Below, piece by piece: positions 16,077 to 25,247 of a stretch of 64,000 nt of DNA; position 1 is the first letter of the stretch; every line of letters starts with the position of its first letter. Under the pieces are notes generated by a model. It did not search any database and had not been told where the DNA came from. It saw only the letters and a program-made list of their open reading frames with translations. The DNA comes from an uncultured Collinsella sp. (GTDB lineage: Bacteria > Actinomycetota > Coriobacteriia > Coriobacteriales > Coriobacteriaceae), in the NCBI GenBank assembly GCA_902475245.1, contig CABRYP010000003.1, positions 65,641-129,640 on the forward strand, in the 5' to 3' direction. The translations under genes were made by a program, and so were the position numbers.

Positions 16077-16553
16077 CTAGTGGCGGGATTGGTGGCGGAG
16101 TTTGTCGATGGTGGCGTCGGTGCCGTGGTCGCGGGCGTCGGTGCCGTGACTGTGGGCTTCGGCTGCGGTTTGGCGCTTTCGGCGGTAATCGATCATGCCT
16201 TGGATGATGGGCTTACCAAAGCTCACGACATCATCGTTGTAGATGGCGGTTCGGGCTGCGAGGAGGCAGTCGGTAAAGTCCATATGGGTCTTGCCAAAAA
16301 GTTTGACGGCAAGGGCGACAACGGTGGGCTCGTCGACCATGACGTCATCGAGCAGCCTTTTCATGGCCGCAGCAATCTCAACGCGGGGAACCTTATAGAC
16401 GTCGCGCAGCGTGACCACGACGCGCGTGATGATCTCGGGGTAGACGCGAGCGGTGCGCGTGGCGATGACCTTGGCGGCGCGCGGTGACAGAACTTCGTCG
16501 TCGTCAAGCAGGTAGCGTAGGATGACGGTCTCGTCGATGATGGTGCTACTCAT
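16077..16553 (-). CDS. PIN-domain toxin, VapC-like
   Basis: This 158-residue protein has the PIN layout: an N-terminal IIDETVILRYLLDDDEV carrying the first acidic residue, a mid-region with VDEPTVVALAVKLF, and KTHMDFTDCLLAAR with the conserved Asp in the DFTDxLLAA motif. PIN toxins are Mg-dependent RNases that cut tRNA or mRNA. A His- and Asp-rich tail (about residues 130-158) is an unusual addition. Its start lies inside the upstream antitoxin gene, so the two are translationally coupled. Confidence 0.8.
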   Translation of the reverse strand: MSSTIIDETVILRYLLDDDEVLSPRAAKVIATRTARVYPEIITRVVVTLRDVYKVPRVEIAAAMKRLLDDVMVDEPTVVALAVKLFGKTHMDFTDCLLAARTAIYNDDVVSFGKPIIQGMIDYRRKRQTAAEAHSHGTDARDHGTDATIDKLRHQSRH

Positions 16554-16869
16554 GGATATCTACTTCCTCGGGACCCAAAATCGAATCGTCGCTTTCCGTG
16601 GCAAGGTATTCAATCCAGGCATTGCGCTCCTCGGCGCGGCGATTGGGATCTCCGTATGCTTTGAGCGATCCATAGGCGGCGGTGCCGTCCTTTGAGCGCA
16701 CGGCGACCGGCTGAAAGGGAAGCTTGCGCATCAAAATGCTCTGCGCGACAAAAAGGCGAACGGCCTCGGCAAGCGATGTGCCCATGGCGTCGTAGAGGCG
16801 CTCGGCATGCTGTTTGTCCTCTTCGCGAATGCGCACCTGCAGGATGGCTCGTTTTTGAGTCGATGTCAT
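16546..16869 (-). CDS. RelB/DinJ-like antitoxin
   Basis: This 107-residue protein starts MTSTQKRAILQVRIREEDKQ, a ribbon-helix-helix strand, then HAERLYDAMGTSLAEAVRLF and VAQSILMRKLPFQP, the RelB/DinJ pattern. The ATG at 16869 (complement) is chosen because GGGAGG lies at good spacing; a GTG one codon upstream is too close. It overlaps the PIN toxin start by 8 nt. Such antitoxins bind their own promoter. Pairing of a DinJ-like antitoxin with a PIN toxin is less usual than with YafQ/RelE. Confidence 0.8.
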   Translation of the reverse strand: MTSTQKRAILQVRIREEDKQHAERLYDAMGTSLAEAVRLFVAQSILMRKLPFQPVAVRSKDGTAAYGSLKAYGDPNRRAEERNAWIEYLATESDDSILGPEEVDIHE

Positions 16870-17183
16870 CACTGGCCTCCCTTAATGAGCGTGCAATATG
16901 AATAGTCAAATACAGCATCGGCTAATAATTGCCAATTTTATAACAACTACTTTATTGCACTAGAGTAATTGAGTCTGAACAATAATACAAACGTACTACA
17001 TCCTTCAGAAGCGAGCGTGAAATCTTTCGTGGATGTACGCATGTAATACACTCACCTTTATAGCTTCTAGAGAATAATTCCAACCTGCCAAAACCCCTGC
17101 AATACACCCGTATTGCAGGGCCTATGCTCAAGTTTGCCACCTGCAACTGCGTATATTTAGCCTGTATATCGTTGGAGGAACTC
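16870..17183. other. AT-rich intergenic region with a perfect hairpin
   Basis: Divergent gap between the toxin-antitoxin operon and the formate hydrogenlyase operon. It is AT-rich and holds an 11-bp perfect inverted repeat, CCCTGCAATAC and complement (17095-17105 with 17110-17120) with a 4-nt loop and no T-run, so it is more like an operator or RNA element than a terminator. No clear sigma-54 or FNR site was seen. Confidence 0.6.
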
Positions 17184-17219
17184 TATCGAAGCGCCTGTTT
17201 CGCCGCATGCGCTTCGATA
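17184..17219 (+). promoter_or_regulatory. Leader hairpin upstream of the formate dehydrogenase operon
   Basis: A perfect 11-bp stem, TATCGAAGCGC with GCGCTTCGATA, around a 14-nt loop and without a T-run, placed directly before the putative Moco element. Confidence 0.6.
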
Positions 17220-17224
17220 CGCCG

Positions 17225-17275
17225 ATGCCGGACCACGGGCGGTCCGGGGCAACGTCGACAGGGTCTCTCCGGCAT
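17225..17275 (+). promoter_or_regulatory. Candidate molybdenum-cofactor riboswitch
   Basis: A GC-rich structured segment directly upstream of the ribosome site of the formate dehydrogenase operon. It can form CCGGACC/GGTCCGG around ACGGGC (17228-17247), or alternatively pair ATGCCGG (17225-17231) with CCGGCAT (17269-17275), giving two exclusive folds. GCAACGTCGAC lies between. The position and look suit the Moco RNA family, but I could not test the consensus, so this is tentative. Confidence 0.4.
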
Positions 17276-17299
17276 GGGATTCAGGAGGGAGTGAACAAC

Positions 17300-17818
17300 A
17301 TGGGCAATAAACGAGTCGTGGCTGATTCTTCACGCTGCATTGGGTGCCAAACCTGTATGGCGGCGTGCATCGAGGCACACGATATTCCCGGCAACATCGC
17401 CGCACCTCGCTTGCGCGTAACGCGCACCTACGAGATTTCCGCGCCGGTGGCATGTCACCACTGCGAGGACGCTCCGTGCGCCAAGGCCTGTCCTACGGGC
17501 GCCTGGTTCTTTGATCCAAAGAACCATCGCATCGGCGTCAACGAGGACAACTGCATCGGTTGCAAGAGCTGCGTCATGGCATGCCCCTTTGGCGCCGTGA
17601 GCGTGGCGACCACGCAGGTCCCCGTCTTGATGGGCGACGTGCGCGTGGGTTCGCAGACTAAGAGCTTCGTGCTCAAGTGCGACCTGTGCGTGGACCGTCC
17701 CGGCGGTCCGGCGTGTGCCGAGGCGTGTCCGACCAAGGGCCTCACCCTGGTAGACGAGGAGCGTCTGGCAGAACTGACTGCCGAGCGTGCCCGCGCCACC
17801 ATCGAAAACGAGGCGTAA
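17300..17818 (+). CDS. 4Fe-4S electron-transfer protein, HydN/HycB-like
   Basis: This 172-residue polyferredoxin would carry electrons from formate dehydrogenase. Four Cys groups are seen: CIGCQTCMAACIEAH near the N-terminus, CHHCEDAPCAKACPTG, CIGCKSCVMACPFG, and CDLCVDRPGGPACAEACPTK, enough for four [4Fe-4S] clusters. The ATG at 17300 follows AGGAGGGAG; a GTG at 17291 is too near the ribosome site. It precedes the selenoprotein formate dehydrogenase by 74 nt, the HydN-FdhF arrangement of enteric formate hydrogenlyase. Confidence 0.92.
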   Translation: MGNKRVVADSSRCIGCQTCMAACIEAHDIPGNIAAPRLRVTRTYEISAPVACHHCEDAPCAKACPTGAWFFDPKNHRIGVNEDNCIGCKSCVMACPFGAVSVATTQVPVLMGDVRVGSQTKSFVLKCDLCVDRPGGPACAEACPTKGLTLVDEERLAELTAERARATIENEA

Positions 17819-17892
17819 GCGTCGGGCGACAGGCCCAATGATTGTCAAATACGTACCGATTAATCGGTAGCAGAGAAAGGAAGGAGGGTGTC

Positions 17893-20115
17893 ATGGAGAA
17901 GCATAAAGTGATCTGCCCGTATTGCGGCGCCGGTTGCCAGTTTAACCTCTTGGTCCAAAACGGCCAGGTTGTGGGTACCGAACCGCTCAACGGCATCACC
18001 AATCAGGGCGAGCTGTGCCTTAAGGGCATGAGCGGCTACGACTTCATTAACGACACCAAGATCTTGACTCCTCGCGTACTGCACCCGATGATCCGCCGCA
18101 CTAAGGGCGCGGATCTTGAGCGCGTAAGCTGGGACGAGGCACTGGATTTCACCGCATCTAAGATGCAGGCCATAATTGACGAATATGGTCCTAACGCTGT
18201 CATGACCACCGGCTCTTCGCGAGGCGGCGGCAATGAGGCGAACTACGTCATGCAGAAGTTTACGCGTGCGTGCATCGGCACCCACAGCGTGGACAACTGC
18301 GCCCGTACTTGACACGGCCCTACTGTCCTCGGTCTGATGGACACGGTTGGTTCAGGTTGCATGTCATGCTCCATCCCCGGTATGGAGGATGCGGGCTGCA
18401 TTTTCCTCTTCGGCTATAACCCTGCCGATTCGCACCCCATCGTCGCAAGGCGTATCGTGCGAGCCAAAGAAAAGGGTTGCAAGATCATCGTCGCCGACCC
18501 GCGCCATATCGAAACCGCGCGTATCGCCGATCTCTACCTTCCGATCAAGAACGGTTGCAATGTTGCGTTCCTCAACGCCTTTGCCAACTGTCTGGTCAAC
18601 GATGGCCTCTACGACAAGGAATTCGTCACCGAGCACACGAACGGCTTTGACGAGTGGTGGGAGACCATCAAGAACTACACTCCCGAATCCGTACAGGACA
18701 TCACGGGTGTCGAGCCCGCGTTGATCCACCAAGCTGCCGAGATGTACGCCACGGCGAAGCTCTCTGCCATCATTGGCTGGGGCATGGGCGTATGCCAGCA
18801 GAAGCAGAACCTGAAGACGGTGCACACCATCGCCTCCATCGCCTGCGTTGCCGGCCAGATCGGCAAACCCAATTCCGGCCTCGCGCCCGTGCGTGGCCAG
18901 AACAACGTCCAGGGCTCCTGCGATATGGGCATGCTGCCCAACCTGTACCCTGGCTACCAGAAGGTCACCGACCCGGCAGTGCGCGCCAAGTTTGCCAAGG
19001 CTTGGGGCGTGCCCGAGGAAAAGCTCCCGCTCGAGGAGGGCTATAAGCTCACCGACCTGGGCCACCTGGTCGACGAGGGCAAGGTGCACTGCTTCTACAA
19101 CTACGGCGAGGACCCGGTGCAGACCGAGCCCGATTCGGCCGGTATGCGCAAGACGCTCTCCGAGCTGGATCTGTTCATTTGCCAGGACATTTTTATGACG
19201 CAGACGACCATGCTCGCCGACGTCATCCTGCCCGCTACCTCTTGGGGCGAGCACGAGGGTGTCTTTACCGCATCCGACCGTAGCTTCCAGCACTTTGACG
19301 CGGCCGTTCCGCCCAAGGGCGAGTGCCGTCACGACTGGGAGATCTTCGCGGACCTGTCCACGCGCATGGGCTACCCCATGCACTACGACAACACCGAGCA
19401 GATCTGGAACGAGTGCATTAGCCTGTGCCCCAACTTTGTGGGCGCAACCTACGAGAAGATGGCTCCCGAGGGCGGTTACGCCCAGTGGCCGGTCAAGAGC
19501 ACCGATGTGAACGACCACGGCACGGCCGACATGTTCGCTGGTGGCAAGTTTACCACCAAGGACGGCCGCGCCAACCTGATGGCGCACGACTGGGAGGCGC
19601 CCTCCGAGCTTCCCGACGATGAGTACCCGCTCATCCTGTGCACCGTCCGCGAGGTCGGCCACTACAGCTGCCGTTCGATGACCGGCAACTGCAAGACGCT
19701 GGCGCTGCTCGCCGATGAGCCCGGCTTTGTCCGCATGAATCCCGCGGATGCCCAGGCGCGCGGCATCAAGAACGGCGACATCGTCTCGATTCACAGCCGC
19801 CGCGGCCAGGTATACAGCCGCGCCGACGTGAGCGACCGTATCAACAAGGGCACGGTCTACATGACCTACCAGTGGTGGATCGGCAAGTGCAACGAGCTGA
19901 CCATGCACAAGGTCGACCCGGTCTCGCACACGCCCGAGGACAAGTTCTCCGCCTGCCAGGTCGACGCTATCGCCGACCAGGTCTGGGCCGAGGGCGAGGT
20001 CGAGCGTCAGTACACCGAGCTCAAGCAGGCTCTGGTGGACGCCGCCGCTCCCCAGGACGTTGAGCCCGGCGCCGCCAAGTTCGACGACGAGACGCACGTG
20101 AACCAAATCGTGTAG
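17893..20115 (+). CDS. fdhF: Formate dehydrogenase H, selenocysteine-containing
   Basis: The enzyme oxidises formate to CO2 at a Mo/W-bis-molybdopterin centre with Sec ligand and one [4Fe-4S] cluster. The frame runs through TGA at 18310-18312 (codon 140, the same number as in E. coli FdhF), in the context NCART-U-HGPTVLGL that matches the family NCARVUHGP motif. The N-terminal cluster motif CPYCGAGCQFNL and GELCLKG are intact. The product is 740 residues, slightly longer than E. coli (715), with an acidic C-terminal extension. Treating the TGA as a stop would split an otherwise perfect gene. It lies in the formate hydrogenlyase locus ahead of the hyf genes. Confidence 0.97.
18310..18350 (+). 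promoter_or_regulatory. SECIS element of fdhF
   Basis: Starting at the UGA, TGTCC (18324-18328) pairs with GGACA (18339-18343), and the loop carries GGTCTG. The loop GU falls 23-24 nt from the first base of the UGA, the same spacing as the SelB-binding GU in E. coli fdhF. Confidence 0.8.
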
Positions 20116-20136
20116 TCCCGTTCTCGTTGGCTTTTT

Positions 20137-20179
20137 GGGCCGGGCGTCCCGTACGTTCGGGAGCCCGGCCCGTTATTTT
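20137..20179 (+). terminator. Terminator-like hairpin between fdhF and hyfA
   Basis: GGGCCGGGC pairs with GCCCGGCCC, with an inner CCCG/CGGG, followed by GTTATTTT. It may partly attenuate transcription into the hydrogenase genes; the ribosome site of hyfA follows at once. Confidence 0.75.
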
Positions 20180-20193
20180 GAAAGGAAGTGGGG

Positions 20194-20811
20194 ATGAACC
20201 GCTTCATCGATATCAACCCGGAGAGGTGCATCGGCTGCGGAACATGCCAGTCCGCCTGTGCCGACGCCCACCGGATGCAGGGTCTTCAGGATACGCCGCG
20301 CCTGGCGCTCGTGAAGACCGGCGGTATTTCGGCCGCCCTTGCCTGCCACCATTGCGAGGGTGCCCCCTGCGCCGAGGTTTGCCCGGTGAATGCCATCGAG
20401 CACGATGGCGATCGCATCCACGTCAAGGAGCAGGAGTGCATCGGGTGCAGACTGTGCGCCATCGCGTGCCCCTTCGGAGCCATCCATCCCGATGGCACGT
20501 CTATCGCCGGTGTCGCAGGCATGTGCGACCCGACGCCTTCGTATCCTAAGTCCCTGAGCAGCCTGCTTACGTGGGCTCCCGGCCAGTACACCTGCGCTGT
20601 CAAGTGCGACCTGTGCGCCTTCGATCCGGACGGCCCGCATTGTGTGGCGGCGTGCCCCACCAAGGCACTGACCGTCATGGGCGGCGCGGCCGATCGCGAG
20701 CTCGACGAGGCCAAGCGCCTGCGCTCGATCGAAAACGGTCCCGTCGTCGACGTTACCGCTGTGGCCCAGGGCCTGTCCGAGAAAGCAGAAGGGAGCGTAA
20801 ACAATGGATAG
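20194..20811 (+). CDS. hyfA: Hydrogenase-4 4Fe-4S subunit, HyfA/HycB-like
   Basis: This 205-residue polyferredoxin links formate dehydrogenase to the hydrogenase module. Cys groups are CIGCGTCQSACADAH, CHHCEGAPCAEVCPVN, CIGCRLCAIACPFG and CDLCAFDPDGPHCVAACPTK. The ATG at 20194 follows AAAGGAAG; GTG 20188 lies inside that site. The stop overlaps the next start. It resembles the protein at 17300 but is longer by an insert between the third and fourth Cys groups. Confidence 0.9.
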   Translation: MNRFIDINPERCIGCGTCQSACADAHRMQGLQDTPRLALVKTGGISAALACHHCEGAPCAEVCPVNAIEHDGDRIHVKEQECIGCRLCAIACPFGAIHPDGTSIAGVAGMCDPTPSYPKSLSSLLTWAPGQYTCAVKCDLCAFDPDGPHCVAACPTKALTVMGGAADRELDEAKRLRSIENGPVVDVTAVAQGLSEKAEGSVNNG

Positions 20812-22822
20812 CATGACGCTGTTTATCGCATCGCTTGCCGTCTCGTGCATCGGTGCGCTCGCCTCGGTTCTGCTGATCAAGGCCGATAACGCCGCCAAGA
20901 CCGCCGGCTGCCTTATCGGCGCCGTCGCCGCGGTGCTTTCGTTTGTGGCCGGTATCCAGGCCGTGCTGGGCGATGTCACGTCGGTCGACACCATCGTGTT
21001 TTTCCCGTTTGCCCATTTCCAGCTGCTGCTCAATCAGCTGTCCGGCCTATTCGTGGCACTCATCTCGGTGCTCGCGTTTGCCGGTTCGATCTACGGCCTC
21101 AACTACTTTGATGAGTACCCGGGCAAAAAGGGCCGCGCCGGCTTCTTCTTTAACACCTTCGTGGCGTCCATGATGCTCGTCATCACCGCCGACAACGTGT
21201 TTTGGTTCCTGGTCGCCTTTGAGCTCATGTCGCTGACCTCGTACTTCCTGGTCGTGATTGAGGAGAACGAGAACTCCATCCATGGCGGTTGGCTCTACTT
21301 TGTGATCGCGCACGTGGGCTTTGTGCTCATCATGGCGAGCTTCCTCACCATGACCAACTTCGCCGGTGGCTCGTTTGCCTTTGCGGATTTCCGCGCCACG
21401 CAGTTTAGCCCCGCGGTCGCATCCGTGTGCTTCGTGCTCGCCTTCTTTGGCTTTGGCGCCAAGGCCGGTATCATCCCGCTGCACGGCTGGCTGCCCAAGG
21501 CACATCCCGAGGCGCCGTCCAACGTGTCGGCCCTCATGTCCGGCGGCATGATCAAGATCGGTATCTTCGGCATCCTCAAGGTGGGCCTCGACCTGCTCTC
21601 CGCCTCGGGCGTTCAGGTCTGGTGGGGCCTTATGGTCATGGTCTTCGGTGCGATCTCGTCGGTCCTCGGCGTGGCCTTCGCCCTGCAGGAGCATGACATC
21701 AAGCGCCTGCTGGCCTATCACTCCGTCGAGAACATCGGCATCATTCTGCTCGGCGTCGGCGCCTCCATGGCCGCCATGGCGCTCAACTCGGTCGGCATCG
21801 CCGTCCTGGCTCTGATGGCCGCCCTCTACCACACGTTTAACCACGCGATGTTTAAGGGCGAGCTGTTCTTGGGCGCCGGTGCACTGCTGTACTCCACGGG
21901 TACGCGCAATATGGAGAAGATGGGCGGCCTGTTCCGTCGTATGCCGGCAACGGCCATCTGCTTCCTCATTGGTGCGCTGGCCATCTCGGCCATCCCGCCC
22001 TTCAACGGCTTTGTGTCCGAGTGGTTTACCTACCAGTCGCTGTTCAACGCCGCCATGCAGGGCGACAAGGCCGTTATGATCGTGGCCGTGTTCGCTGCCG
22101 TCGCGCTTGCCATTACCGGCGCGCTGGCTGTCACGTGCTTCGTCAAGGCCTATGGCGTCTCCTTTGCCTCCGCGCCCCGCTCCGAGGCCGCGGCCAATGC
22201 CAAGGAGGTTCCCGCCCCCATGGTGTTTGCGCAGGGCCTGCTCGCGGCCATCTGCGTCGTGCTGGGCATTGGCGCTCCCGTGATCGCGCCCGTGCTGGTC
22301 GATGTCGCCGCGTCCGTGCTGCATCCTTACGGTGGCGTGTTTGCCGCCGAGGGCATGGAGCTCATGAACCAGTACTCCGGCGCTGCCACCTCCACGCCCG
22401 CAATCGCCATTGCGCTCGTGGTGCTTGTCGGCCTTGCCTGCGGCTATCGCAAGCTCAAGACCGTCGGTAAGGTGCAGAAGTCCCAGCCGTGGGCATGCGG
22501 CTATGCTCCCAACGAGCATATGCCCGTCGTGGCCACGACCTTTGCCTCCGAGGTGTCCTGGTTTATGCAGCCGCTCTACACGCTGCGCGACCGCTGCACG
22601 GCCGTCTGCTGGTCCATCGCGCACTTCTTCCAGAAGCTCACCGGTGTGGCCGAGGCTGTGGAGCCCGTACCCGACAAGGTTCTCGTCGATGCCCCGCATA
22701 AGGGTGTCGAGAAGCTCGCCGACCTCGCGACTAAGCTCGAGGGCGGCAACTACAGCATCTATATCTGCTACATCGTCGCGGCACTCGTGGTGTTCCTCGT
22801 GCTCGCCGTGCAAATGGGTTAA
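20804..22822 (+). CDS. hyfB: Hydrogenase-4 membrane subunit HyfB (NuoL/HycC-like)
   Basis: This 672-residue antiporter-like membrane subunit has about 15 hydrophobic helices. Family landmarks are MLVITADNVFWFLVAFELMS, PLHGWLPKAHPEAPSNVSAL (the proton-channel region with a conserved Lys), and AYHSVENIGII. It forms part of the ion-pumping arm of group 4 [NiFe] hydrogenase. The start overlaps the end of hyfA by 8 nt. The long C-terminal soluble segment before a final helix is typical of HycC/HyfB. Confidence 0.92.
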   Translation: MDSMTLFIASLAVSCIGALASVLLIKADNAAKTAGCLIGAVAAVLSFVAGIQAVLGDVTSVDTIVFFPFAHFQLLLNQLSGLFVALISVLAFAGSIYGLNYFDEYPGKKGRAGFFFNTFVASMMLVITADNVFWFLVAFELMSLTSYFLVVIEENENSIHGGWLYFVIAHVGFVLIMASFLTMTNFAGGSFAFADFRATQFSPAVASVCFVLAFFGFGAKAGIIPLHGWLPKAHPEAPSNVSALMSGGMIKIGIFGILKVGLDLLSASGVQVWWGLMVMVFGAISSVLGVAFALQEHDIKRLLAYHSVENIGIILLGVGASMAAMALNSVGIAVLALMAALYHTFNHAMFKGELFLGAGALLYSTGTRNMEKMGGLFRRMPATAICFLIGALAISAIPPFNGFVSEWFTYQSLFNAAMQGDKAVMIVAVFAAVALAITGALAVTCFVKAYGVSFASAPRSEAAANAKEVPAPMVFAQGLLAAICVVLGIGAPVIAPVLVDVAASVLHPYGGVFAAEGMELMNQYSGAATSTPAIAIALVVLVGLACGYRKLKTVGKVQKSQPWACGYAPNEHMPVVATTFASEVSWFMQPLYTLRDRCTAVCWSIAHFFQKLTGVAEAVEPVPDKVLVDAPHKGVEKLADLATKLEGGNYSIYICYIVAALVVFLVLAVQMG

Positions 22823-22834
22823 GGAGGGGAGAGC

Positions 22835-23761
22835 ATGAACAACATCGTACTTGCCGTTCTGCAGGGCGTGGTCGTTATGGCCGTCGCGCCGTTCTTCTCC
22901 GGTCTCGGCCGCGTGATCCGCGCCAAGATGCACAACCGTCGCGGCCCCAGCATCATGCAGGACTATCGCGACCTGGCCAAGCTCTTTGCGCGCCCCGAGT
23001 CCCAGAGCGAGGACGCGAGCTTTGCGCTGCGCATTATGCCGCCGCTGTTCTTCGCCGTCGCCTTTATGCTCGCGATGGGCCTGCCGCTCTTTACGGCGCA
23101 AAGCCCCATCCCGGTCTTTGGTGACGCCATCACCATCATGTACAGCCTGGCGCTCGCCCGCTTCTTCTTCGCCCTCTGCGGTGTGGATTCGTCCAACGCC
23201 TACGCCGGTATCGGCGGCGTCCGCGAGCTGCTCATGAGCGTGCTCATCGAGCCGTCCATGCTGCTGGCGCTGTTTGCCGCCGCCCTGGTGTGCGGCTCCA
23301 CCGACATCGCCACCATGGGCCAGCACATCATGACGGGTGCCATCGACGCGCCGGTCGCCGTGATTCTCGCCGGCATCGCCTTTGCGATCGCCTGCTACAT
23401 GGAACTCGGCAAGCTGCCGTTTGATCAGGCCGAGGCCGAGCAAGAGCTTCAGGAAGGTCCGCTCGCCGAGCTTTCCGGCCCGTCGCTTGCGATGGCCAAG
23501 CTCGCCATGTCCATGAAACAGGTCCTGGTCGTCGCCTGGTTCTGCGCGATCTTCGTCCCCTGGGGCGAGCCCGCGGCCGTGGGCGTCGCCGCCGTTCTGG
23601 GTGCAGTCATCTTCCTGGTGAAGTGCCTGATCGACTTTGTCGTATGCGGCGTGATCGAGAACTCCTGCTCGCGCTCGCGTTTTAAGGTGCTTGGCAATCA
23701 GACCTGGGCCGTCGTGGGCATCGCCGTTCTGGCGTTTGTCTTCGTGGTCGTCGGCGTGTAG
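22835..23761 (+). CDS. hyfC: Hydrogenase-4 membrane subunit HyfC (NuoH/HycD-like)
   Basis: This 308-residue membrane protein anchors the hydrogenase arm, as NuoH does in complex I. The signature RRGPSIMQDYRDLAKLF (about residues 36-52) marks the quinone-site-equivalent loop, and ELGKLPFDQAEAEQEL is the conserved acidic loop of the HycD family. It has about eight helices. A GGAGG ribosome site lies in the 12-nt gap after hyfB. Confidence 0.92.
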   Translation: MNNIVLAVLQGVVVMAVAPFFSGLGRVIRAKMHNRRGPSIMQDYRDLAKLFARPESQSEDASFALRIMPPLFFAVAFMLAMGLPLFTAQSPIPVFGDAITIMYSLALARFFFALCGVDSSNAYAGIGGVRELLMSVLIEPSMLLALFAAALVCGSTDIATMGQHIMTGAIDAPVAVILAGIAFAIACYMELGKLPFDQAEAEQELQEGPLAELSGPSLAMAKLAMSMKQVLVVAWFCAIFVPWGEPAAVGVAAVLGAVIFLVKCLIDFVVCGVIENSCSRSRFKVLGNQTWAVVGIAVLAFVFVVVGV

Positions 23762-23776
23762 GAGAAGGGAGAAACA

Positions 23777-25234
23777 ATGTCATTTGCAGTCAGTCTGTCC
23801 CTTCTCGGCTTGGTCGCTATTGCGGCCCCGATGGTGGCCTCGGTGCTCGTCGCCCTGTTCCCCCGTCCGTACGCCAAGTGGTTCAGCGTTTTGGGTGCCG
23901 CCGTTTCGACGGTCTGCACCATCGCCCTCGCCGCGAATTTCGCTGGCGCCGGCATGCCCGACACGCAGGTCCCCCTGATCTCGTTTGGGCAGACCCTCGT
24001 CATGGGATTCACCTTCGATCGCATGAGCACGCTGCTCGCGCCCGCCTTTGTGGGTATCGGCCTGCTTGTCGTGATCTATTCGATTCCCTATATGAGCGAG
24101 AATAACCGTGAGCATCCCGACGCGCCGCGTCGTCGCTTCTACGCGTACCTCGCGACCTTCATCGGCGCCATGGCCGGCCTCGTGTACAGCTCGACCCTTT
24201 TGGGCCAGCTCGTGTTCTTTGAGATCACGGGTGCGTGCTCTTGGGGCCTCATTAGCTACTACATGACGCCTACGGCCAAGAAGGCCGGCATGAAGGCCCT
24301 GATCATTACGCATATCGGCGCGCTCGGCCTGTATCTGGGCGCCGCCATCGTGTTTGCCCACACCGGCACCTTCGCCATCACCGCGATCGCCGGCCTCGAC
24401 GCCAAGCTCAAGGCCATCGTCCTTCTGCTGGTGCTCTTTGCCGCTTGGGCCAAGTCCGCGCAGGTCCCCATGTACATGTGGCTGCCTTCGGCCATGGAGG
24501 CCCCGACGCCTGTTTCGGCCTACCTGCATGGCGCCTCGATGGTCAAGGTCGGCGTGTGCGTGTTCGCGCGCGCACTCGTCTCTGCCGGCGAGATTCCCGA
24601 GATCGTGGGCTGGGTCGCCATTATCGACGCCATGGTCACCATGCTCTTTGGTTTCCTTATGTACCTGCCGCAAAAGGACATGAAGCGCCTGCTGGCCTTC
24701 TCCACGATCGCCCAGCTCTCCTATGTGTTCTTTGGTCTGGGCCTTTCGGTCTTTGGCAGCCAGCTGGCCTTTGATGGCGCCGTGTGCCACATCTTTAACC
24801 ACGCTTTCGCCAAGACGCTGTTCTTCCTGATCGCCGGTTCGTTCTCCTTTACGCTCGGCACGCGTATGCTGCCCAAGCTTCGCGGCATCGTAAAGAAGTA
24901 CCCGATCTCGGGCGTGGGCTTTGGTGTCGCGGCGCTCGCCATTGCCGGCGTGCCGCCCATGAACACGTTCTTCTCGAAGTTCCAGATCATCGCCGGTGGC
25001 TTCTCTGTGGGTGCCGGCAACGTCGCGATCCTGGTGCTCGTGTGCATCATGGTCGCCGAGACCGTCGCCACCTTCGCCTGGTTCCTCAAGTGGATGGGTT
25101 ATTGCCTGCCCGGCGAGCCGAGCGAAGAGGTCGCTGCGGGAGCCCCGCTTCCCCGCGCGATGGCGTTCGTGTTCATCGTGCTCATCATCATGGTTATCGT
25201 CAGCGGCCCGCTTTCGGCCAGCTGGATCGGTTAG
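23777..25234 (+). CDS. hyfD: Hydrogenase-4 membrane subunit HyfD (NuoL/M/N-like)
   Basis: This 485-residue antiporter-like subunit has PMYMWLPSAMEAPTPVSAYL, the channel motif of complex I antiporter homologues, and KDMKRLLAFSTIAQLSY. It has about 14 hydrophobic helices. Three antiporter-like subunits (B, D, F) indicate a Hyf-type rather than the smaller Hyc-type complex, so more proton or sodium pumping per hydrogen is possible in principle. Confidence 0.9.
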   Translation: MSFAVSLSLLGLVAIAAPMVASVLVALFPRPYAKWFSVLGAAVSTVCTIALAANFAGAGMPDTQVPLISFGQTLVMGFTFDRMSTLLAPAFVGIGLLVVIYSIPYMSENNREHPDAPRRRFYAYLATFIGAMAGLVYSSTLLGQLVFFEITGACSWGLISYYMTPTAKKAGMKALIITHIGALGLYLGAAIVFAHTGTFAITAIAGLDAKLKAIVLLLVLFAAWAKSAQVPMYMWLPSAMEAPTPVSAYLHGASMVKVGVCVFARALVSAGEIPEIVGWVAIIDAMVTMLFGFLMYLPQKDMKRLLAFSTIAQLSYVFFGLGLSVFGSQLAFDGAVCHIFNHAFAKTLFFLIAGSFSFTLGTRMLPKLRGIVKKYPISGVGFGVAALAIAGVPPMNTFFSKFQIIAGGFSVGAGNVAILVLVCIMVAETVATFAWFLKWMGYCLPGEPSEEVAAGAPLPRAMAFVFIVLIIMVIVSGPLSASWIG

Positions 25235-25247
25235 GAGGTAGAACGAC

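Noticed and set aside
18310..18312. In-frame TGA in fdhF as a nonsense mutation or pseudogene
   Set aside because: It lies at the Sec codon with a well-placed SECIS, and selA, selB, selC and selD are all present.
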